Below are positions 59,001 to 64,000 of a DNA stretch of 64,000 nt, piece after piece (within the stretch, counting starts at the first letter, position 1; every line of letters begins with the position of its first letter). The stretch lies in NCBI RefSeq assembly GCF_022682495.2, contig NC_071390.1:100448294-100512293 (forward strand). Reading direction: 5' to 3'. Under the pieces are notes generated by a model. The model was not told the origin of the DNA, did not search any database, and worked only from the letters and a program-made list of their open reading frames with translations. The position numbers and the translations under genes were made by a program. Origin of the DNA: Desmodus rotundus (taxonomy: Eukaryota > Chordata > Mammalia > Chiroptera > Phyllostomidae).

Positions 59001-61145
59001 ACTTACGCTGGCTGCACTGACAGAAGAAACTCTAGAATTCCCAAAGTGCCTGCCTCTCCGCCTTCTTCTCGGAGGTAGAAGAGCTAGTCTAAATACGGAA
59101 TTCAGGATTTTAACTGGGAACTATCCTACGTCAGTTGTTACAATTCTGCCCGGGAAGTGTAAGTAGTGAAGAATTAGAAGACCCCATCTGATTCTAAGGG
59201 TGCTTTTTCCAACCTCTCACAGTGAAGTGTGTCCTTTTGGTCATGCCCTTGGCACGCATGGTGAACAAAGGTAGGTTCACATTTGTTCACATGGAAATCA
59301 ATACAATAACCAATAAATAGTAGTACAAAAATAAACAGTTTGGGGTGGTCAAAACTGTAAACCTACTGTGCCCCCACCAGGTATAGGCAGTCAGACTCTC
59401 CGTAAACATCCCTCCTCACAAGGAATTTACCTTCTGGAGACAGACCACCATGTAAGAGGCTTAAATCTAGTCATGAGACAGTCATAGGCAGCAATCACTT
59501 ATAAGTGACATTTAACAGTTTCTTTGGTACAAATTGGATACGCTGTGTGAGCACCATCTTTTGGGCATTCTTTAAAGTGCATAGGAAATTTTCCGCTGCT
59601 GAAGAGGCAGTGCTGACTTCCCTGTATGTCCCTTTACCTTAGTTTACCTTCCTCATCGTATTATTTTGCGGACATAAAAGACTCTGAAGTTTATAAAGTC
59701 TTATACAAGTATTTCAAGATTGGGAATTTGTATTTGAGAAAGCTTATCTGGTATGCACTGTAATTTGTTTTAGTGTTTTCTCTTAATCATAATGTTTTTT
59801 GAATGATTCAATTCATTACCTCAGCGTTTGTCGGACTGCCTCTGAGCCTGGGGCCTGGGGTGATGTGGAGGAAAGGATGTCAGTTGGTAACGTCTTGCCC
59901 CTGCCTGCAAGTAACTCAAGGTTCAGGCTCAGCAAATTAAGAAGCTGGATATGTAACTAGATATTTTTTCAATAGCGATGTTTACAGACAACTGTTCAGC
60001 AAAAAGCCTGTTGAGTGACACTGGATTGTTTGTCTGTCTGTTTTAGTGCTCCAAGGGTACACTATCCCCAAAGGCACAGTGATAATACCCAACTTGTGGG
60101 CAGTGCACAGAGACCCAGCCATTTGGGAGAAACCTGATGATTTCGACCCTAATCGATTTCTGGATGATCAAGGACAAGTAATTAAAAAAGAAACATTCAT
60201 TCCTTTTGGGCTAGGTCAGTTAAACTCTTATTTTCTTCATGGCATAATTTAAAATGAAGTAGAATCAAAAGACTCTTTTATTGTTTCATGATACTGTTTT
60301 AAAAAATATTCTTTCCTGGCAAACTAATGTAAGACAAGAGCTAAATATTTAGATACTACATCTCCACTGGTTCATTTCAGACTTTAAAAACCAAATGAAA
60401 GCAGTTTGGTTTTAAACCTTTAAATATGCCCAGAAATCTTCACTTGTGAACTGCTCAGGTGACTGTTTGAGTCCCAGGAACTGCTGGCCTTAAGGGCAAT
60501 ACCAGCTGGGCTGGCGGGTGAGAGGGGGCTTCTCTGTTCTCAGCACTCCCTCGTGTAGGTTCCCCCATTAGGACATGTGGGACCCTTTCTATAGAAAAGG
60601 AGTGCTCCAGAGAGTCGTAACCTCGTTTATTTCCTCCCTAATCATCCAGGGAATAGCCCAGGAAAGAAATGAGTGGGTACATAGTAAGGAGGAGGGGACA
60701 AGGTGGCCACCACATTGGATCTGTCTCTAGTTCCTGTCTGGGGTGAAGTTAGTTTTTATGCATGGGGTTGAAATGTGAATTTTCTCTGTAAAAATTCTGA
60801 TCGGCATTACTGTAAGAGGTCATGTGGCATATATGGCAATTTTACTTTAAATCTCTATATCTGCATTTAAAACACTCAACTCAGATATTTCATGTAAATG
60901 TGTCCCTTTTTAGGTAGGAAACAGGGTGGCATTATAATGCTTGCTTTTTTTCTGATCTCATTTTAGGGAAGCGAGTGTGTATGGGAGAGCAGCTGGCGAA
61001 GATGGAACTGTTCCTGATGTTTGTGAGTCTAATGCAGAGTTTCACATTCGCTTTACCTAAAGGTTCTAAGAAGCCCAGCCTGACTGGAAGATACGGTCTA
61101 ACCTTAGCCCCACATCCATTCAATATAATCATTTCAAAGAGGTAA
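49278..61145 (+). CDS. CYP2U1: Cytochrome P450 2U1, whole gene
   Basis: CYP2U1 is a membrane-bound monooxygenase of the endoplasmic reticulum and mitochondria. It hydroxylates long-chain fatty acids such as arachidonate at the omega and omega-1 carbons, and loss in people causes spastic paraplegia SPG56. Five exons (49278-49770, 56238-56873, 58568-58729, 60047-60214, 60967-61145) join in phase to 545 residues, against 544 in human. Motifs: membrane anchor about 35-52, RRRR stop 53-56, proline hinge [12 protein letters not shown] 57-68, C-helix WRQQRKF 175-181, I-helix AGTDTT 353-358, ExxR 410-413, PNRF 465-468, and heme loop [10 protein letters not shown] 484-493 with ligand Cys491. Three introns are GT-AG, and the third uses a GC donor. 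No disabling change is seen. Confidence 0.97.
50490..50755 (+). mobile_element. L2 LINE 3' fragment
   Basis: The motifs ATTGGAATGTGAGCTCTGTG and GGACAAAGATTTTGTTCATC, and the closing GGCACAGAGTAGGTAATCAA, are in L2 3'-end order. Confidence 0.75.
51722..51912 (+). mobile_element. Ves-type SINE, older copy
   Basis: The head GCTCTGGCCAAGTGACTCG is followed by GGTTGGAGTGTCGTCTCACC, the B box GGTTCAGTCCCTGGTCAGGG, and a tail with CTCTCTAAAATCAATCAAT and an A-rich end. It is more diverged than the copy at 18332, so probably older. Confidence 0.88.
51950..52350 (+). mobile_element. L2 LINE 3' end
   Basis: The motifs GACTGTAAGCATCCCAAGAA, CAGGGACTGTGTCTTC and TATCTGGCACATGGAGACTC, and the closing AATAAATATTTGAAAGCTGA, are diagnostic. 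The upstream half is more diverged and its edge is uncertain. Confidence 0.75.
53660..55290 (+). mobile_element. L1 complex: ORF2 pieces with an inserted L1 3' end
   Basis: The first part (53740-53935) translates to a decayed start of L1 ORF2, with text like ILNVNGL and NPNICC. The next 300 bp (about 53940-54235) are a separate L1 3' terminus, with TATTTTCACTCATATGAGGA and a closing AATAAATGAATAAAATTTTT. From about 54245 to 55290 the sequence returns to mid-ORF2-like text. This is a younger truncated L1 inserted in an older one, or a rearranged copy. Confidence 0.65.
56238..56873 (+). CDS. CYP2U1: CYP2U1 coding exon 2 (residues 165-376 and part of 377)
   Basis: This 636-bp exon follows acceptor CTTTTGCAG. 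With the carried-over G it reads [17 protein letters not shown], the C-helix contact to heme. It runs through helices D to I and ends just after the oxygen-activating [13 protein letters not shown] segment, at DIQ before donor GTAATT. It is the largest exon, as in other mammals. Confidence 0.97.
57120..57290 (-). mobile_element. MIR SINE fragment
   Basis: The text AAATGGGGAACAGAGGCCCA, GAGAAGTTATGTGACTTTCA and CACGTTCACACAGCTAGTTC is a clear reverse-complemented MIR core. Confidence 0.85.
57315..57795 (+). mobile_element. MaLR LTR (MLT1/MST type)
   Basis: It starts TGTATTAGTTTTTATGGCTC and carries AAGATGTTGGCAGGGTTGCA and TTGGAGGCTCTAGAGGAGAA in the proper order. It ends in diverged sequence before the next LTR. 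Confidence 0.75.
57798..58272 (+). mobile_element. Second MaLR LTR, different subfamily
   Basis: The motifs TTAGTCTGCTGCTGAGTAAC, CAGCTGAAAACAACAACATC, GGGGTTGCAGTCATCTATAA, TATTCTGTTGGTCACTTGGA and GAGGGAGGGGACAGCATAAG follow the order of an MLT1-type LTR. It is distinct from the copy directly upstream. It ends near GGGCTACCACACA. Confidence 0.75.
58568..58729 (+). CDS. CYP2U1: CYP2U1 coding exon 3 (residues 377-430 and part of 431)
   Basis: This 162-bp exon follows acceptor TTTTTTGTATAG. It encodes [19 protein letters not shown] and the K-helix ExxR (Glu410 to Arg413) of the heme-stabilising network. It ends HMTSEKT plus one base. The donor is GCAAGT rather than GTxxxx, and the frame requires this junction. 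Confidence 0.96.
58730..60046 (+). other. CYP2U1: CYP2U1 intron 3 (GC-AG type)
   Basis: The intron starts GCAAGT at 58730 and ends GTCTGTTTTAG at 60046, for 1317 bp. The exon/intron boundary CAG/GCAAGT is close to a perfect U1 match apart from the GC, as is typical of GC donors. No named repeat was seen inside. Confidence 0.9.
60047..60214 (+). CDS. CYP2U1: CYP2U1 coding exon 4 (residues 431-486 and part of 487)
   Basis: This 168-bp exon follows acceptor CTGTTTTAG. It encodes [20 protein letters not shown], the PNRF motif (465-468) and the start of the heme loop (FIPFGLG), splitting Gly487 before donor GTCAGT. Confidence 0.97.
60215..60966 (+). other. CYP2U1: CYP2U1 intron 4
   Basis: This is a GT-AG intron (GTCAGT to CTCATTTTAG) of 752 bp. 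Nothing else was recognised inside. Confidence 0.85.
60967..61145 (+). CDS. CYP2U1: CYP2U1 coding exon 5 (residues 487-545 and stop)
   Basis: The exon completes Gly487 and continues [18 protein letters not shown], supplying the heme ligand Cys491 and the L-helix. It then encodes the beta-rich C-terminus ending [10 protein letters not shown], with TAA at 61143-61145. Confidence 0.97.
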
Positions 61146-61155
61146 AGGACATCTC

Positions 61156-61184
61156 CAAAAAGAGATGGTGAACATCTCTTTTTG
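61156..61184 (+). other. Perfect 12-bp-stem hairpin after the CYP2U1 stop
   Basis: The left arm CAAAAAGAGATG (61156-61167), loop GTGAA and right arm CATCTCTTTTTG (61173-61184) pair without mismatch. The hairpin begins 10 bases after the stop codon. Confidence 0.85.
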
Positions 61185-61231
61185 TCTTCTAAACACATTC
61201 TTGTAAATATGTGTCTTCTAAACACATTCTT
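61183..61231 (+). repeat. Tandem duplication, 29-bp period
   Basis: TGTCTTCTAAACACATTCTT occurs at 61183 and again at 61212. The copies are separated by GTAAATATG. It overlaps the right arm of the hairpin by two bases. Confidence 0.9.
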
Positions 61232-62339
61232 TCTTCGGCAATTGACAGCAGGGCCAGGTTAGGTTCAGAGTAGAGACTAAAAAGAGGGTAGAAAGTGTGG
61301 AAGCTTTCATCTCGTCTGTGACTTAGTGGGTGCGACTGAAGTACTGGAGTGGGAAACAGGAGATCAGAATTTTACTCCCAGTGGCTTCCACCAATGAAAT
61401 TTCTTTTCATCTCTCAGTGCCTTAGTCATTTCACCTGGTAACGAAACTTGTCTTCTAACTCTCTGCACTAACGAAGGTCAGATGCCCCGTGTCTTTTCTG
61501 ATGTCACCAAAACATTGTTAAGTCCTGGAAAAAAGATTTAGGAATCAAAGGAAGACCTATTGGTTTCAGACCTGTGACAAGATGGGAGTGTTGTTCAGAC
61601 TTAAATACTTTTTCAGAGAAGGATGTGAGTTTAAGCTGAGTGGGAGCTCTCTTTGCACAGATCCTTCGTCAGTTTGGGGGGCCTTGTTTTGTTCTTGTTA
61701 GTCTTTTTGTTATGATTTTAGTTTTTACATTTTATAGACATATGAAAGAATGAGGACCCTGCTCTGGTAATGTTGAGGAAAGGTCTCAATTTATATGTCT
61801 ACCGTCAACTACATAAACAGCCTGGCTGAGGAAGCGGCTTCATGGCACAATTCCTTTCTGTCGAGGGTACTTGCAAAGACACAGCTCTACTTTTGACTTG
61901 AGCCCTGAATAGTGAGCCTGGGGATTTCAGTACTGAGATTCATCAAGAAAGGATTCGGATTGTACTGAACATTTCTTTCCTATTCTCCCACAACTGGGCC
62001 TAATGTATCTCATCCTTACATACCACTCTCAAAGACAGGAAGGTATTCTTCTCAAGATAGTTGAATTGTGTCTTAATTTAGAAGGCCCCTCTAAAAAAAT
62101 GTTGTTAGGAAAGGTAAATGGCCTCTTTCAACAGTGGTTTGGAAAGGAATGGGTGCATATTTGGTTATCACCGTGATCGGGTAGCTCCTGGCCGCTTGCT
62201 GCCAGGATGCTAAATGTCTGAGCAATTCTGTTCAAGAATGGTCCTGCCCACTGTGCCAATATTTCTCCCAGTGAGGATGCAGTCCAAAGAAGGATTAGCC
62301 TTTCCGTTACTCACCCACAGTACTCCTTCCTTGTATAGG

Positions 62340-62520
62340 AGTGATCACGATACTTATATAAATAATTATATTTTTGAGCCTCCCCTTGGGCGGGCATCAT
62401 ATTTAATGCTTTACTTGTAGGCATACAAATTCTTACAGAAACTCTTAAGAGGATGCCATTTTGTAGCTGATAAAGCTGAAGCTTAGAGATGTTTAGGCAC
62501 CTAGTTAAAAGGTACCATTG
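62340..62520 (-). mobile_element. MIR-like fragment
   Basis: The motifs GAAACTCTTAAGAGGATGCC, GATAAAGCTGAAGCTTAGAG and TTTAGGCACCTAGTTAAAAG fit a reverse-complemented, diverged MIR. Confidence 0.6.
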
Positions 62521-62695
62521 TTCATTTCAAACTCACCGGTGTTTCTGTGTCTGGAGAGTCTTTCTAAAGCACTTCCCTGTGCTGCCACCACTTGACCCCA
62601 TAGCAGTCTACCCCTCTGCATTTCCGATATGGACAAATGAAATGCAGGCTGACCTTTAGGTGCCTTGAAGATTTTTGTTAATTAAAAAGAAAACT

Positions 62696-62701
62696 AATAA
62701 A
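62696..62701 (+). terminator. CYP2U1: Candidate CYP2U1 polyadenylation signal
   Basis: A canonical AATAAA lies in AAACTAATAAACAAAG, about 1.55 kb after the stop. Usage was not verified. Confidence 0.3.
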
Positions 62702-62720
62702 CAAAGTTCCTGGGAACAGA

Positions 62721-63496
62721 CTATAAGTAAATGGAGAGGCTGTTGCATGGATTTTAAATGAGATACATGTGTGGATTGAAGTGCACCGTGAGCAACACAG
62801 TTTGTCCCTAATCTGGAATTGTATGTGCTTCTGAATTGCTCTAATAATTTGGGATTAGCAAACTTATAACTCCTCGTTATTACACGTGCTTAATTTCAAC
62901 TTTCCTAATGAAAGTTTTCAGCTTACTTGAGAAAAAAAACTGTTTTGTGAGACTATGTTGAAATCAAATGTTTATTCAGTTTTTCAGTTTTAAAGGCCTC
63001 ACCCTGTGGCACTTTAAAAACAGCTTTATATGGTAAGTCATTCAAAGGGCTGTTAATACTTCCCTTGCATATGTTGATATTTTGCAACTTTATACTTAGT
63101 GATTTCTTTGAAATATAAAAATTACAATACTTTGTTTTTTTAAATCTGCCTGATGTATAATTTTTAGTATTCATCTCTCGCATAATTATATGCTTTCATT
63201 AAACATTTTATTTTAACTTTGATAGTGTCAGTTTAGGCTTTTTGTTTCTTGCTTCATTATAACTGCTACACAAAATTCTGTTTCACCAGATGTCAAGTTA
63301 GGATATGGAAGAGGGAGTAGGCCTCCAAAAAGAGAGAGATGGCCACAGTATTACACAAGCAATTTAGACAGTTGGGTAAATATTTACCCTCGGGACTGCA
63401 TCACAGCCCAAGTGTCTTATCTGCCATGTCAAGTCCAGCATTGTTTGAGAGAAAGGATGACGCTAAACAGGCTCTTTTGGCAAAGTGTTGTTTTCA
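62721..63496. other. Downstream DNA, nothing recognised
   Basis: AT-rich sequence without a gene or named repeat. HADH would be expected further downstream if human gene order holds, but no HADH exon was found in the window. Confidence 0.5.
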
Positions 63497-64000
63497 ATTT
63501 ATTTTCTTTAATTTATTTTCCAATTACAGTTGATATACAACAGAATATTAGTTTCAGGTATACAACATAGTGATGAGACACTTATATTCATTGTGATGTG
63601 ATCACTCCCGTAAGTCTGGTACCCACCTGGCACCACACAAAGTTAACAACATTATGGAGTATATCGCCTAAGCTGTACGTTACATCCCTGGGACTATTTT
63701 TTCATAAGTGACAGTTTGTACTTCTTAATCCCTTTCATCTTTTTCACCCATCACCCCAACGCTCTCCCATCTGGCTACTATCAAGTTTGCTTGTTTTGTT
63801 TATTTTGCTTTTTACATTGAACATATAAGAAAAATCCTGTGGTATTAGTCTTTTTCTGACATATTTCAGTTAGGAAAATGCACTTTAGTTCCATACATGT
63901 AGTTGCAAATAGCAAGATGTCATTTTTTTTTTTATGGTTGAGTGATACTGCATTTTGTACATGCACCAAATGCTCTTTACCAACTCATCTATTGATGGAC
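63497..64000 (-). mobile_element. L1 fragment, cut by the window end
   Basis: The + strand carries CCAATTACAGTTGATATACA, CATCACCCCAACGCTCTCCC and TTATGGTTGAGTGATACTGC. This is the reverse complement of an L1 3' UTR and the end of ORF2. It continues past position 64000. Confidence 0.85.

Larger units (their letters stand above)
61146..62720 (+). other. CYP2U1: Probable CYP2U1 3' UTR
   Basis: No coding signal follows the stop. The first canonical AATAAA I find is at 62696-62701, which would give a 3' UTR of about 1.6 kb. A perfect hairpin (61156-61184) and a 29-bp tandem duplication (61183-61231) lie close to the stop, and a MIR fragment lies at 62340-62520. The true end was not determined. 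Confidence 0.4.

Noticed and set aside
61146..64000. First exon of HADH, the expected next gene
   Set aside because: No CpG island, mitochondrial leader or HADH-like coding segment was found before the window ends in an L1.
1..64000. CRISPR array, operon, toxin-antitoxin or other prokaryotic-type system
   Set aside because: Intron-bearing genes, SINE/LINE content and CpG-island structure show vertebrate nuclear DNA. No regularly spaced direct repeats with unique spacers were seen.

Overview
This is nuclear DNA from a mammal, almost certainly a bat. Four copies of a tRNA-derived SINE of the chiropteran Ves type occur (near 735, 18332, 40250 and 51722). The rest of the background is ordinary placental-mammal repeat content: L1, a HAL1-like half-LINE, L2, MIR, MaLR LTRs, hAT and mariner fossils. 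The bat family cannot be fixed from this window alone.

Two intact protein-coding genes lie head to tail on the + strand. They are in the same order as at human 4q25, although that synteny is from memory. SGMS2 (sphingomyelin synthase 2) has five coding exons between 12071 and 30344. They join in phase to a 365-residue protein that keeps all catalytic motifs and the palmitoylated C-terminal cysteines. CYP2U1 (cytochrome P450 2U1) has five coding exons between 49278 and 61145. They join in phase to 545 residues with the membrane anchor, I-helix, ExxR and heme-cysteine motifs intact.

Layout: 1-11838 is upstream or 5' intronic DNA of SGMS2 with no coding exon, and it may hold a noncoding first exon near 10990-11065. 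Positions 11839-30344 hold the SGMS2 exons and introns, including a HAL1-like element and a mosaic mariner in the intron before the fifth coding-gene exon. Positions 30345 to about 34900 are the probable long 3' UTR. Positions 35000-48600 are intergenic, with L1 remnants, L2, MIR and hAT elements, and a MaLR LTR split by about 3.5 kb of LTR-retroelement-like sequence. Positions 48660-50080 are a CpG island carrying the CYP2U1 promoter and first exon. Positions 50080-61145 are the remaining CYP2U1 exons and introns. Positions 61146-64000 are its 3' UTR and downstream DNA, ending in an L1.

The two genes act on separate lipid pathways: sphingomyelin synthesis at the plasma membrane and Golgi, and omega/omega-1 hydroxylation of long-chain fatty acids. 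Nothing in the sequence suggests a shared operon-like control. I found no previously undescribed multi-gene system. The best leads are a GC-AG intron in CYP2U1, a Met-to-Val change in the reported ER-export motif of SGMS2, a 53-codon uORF ending just before the SGMS2 start, a perfect hairpin just after the CYP2U1 stop, and a mariner element whose middle is a MER5-like fragment.
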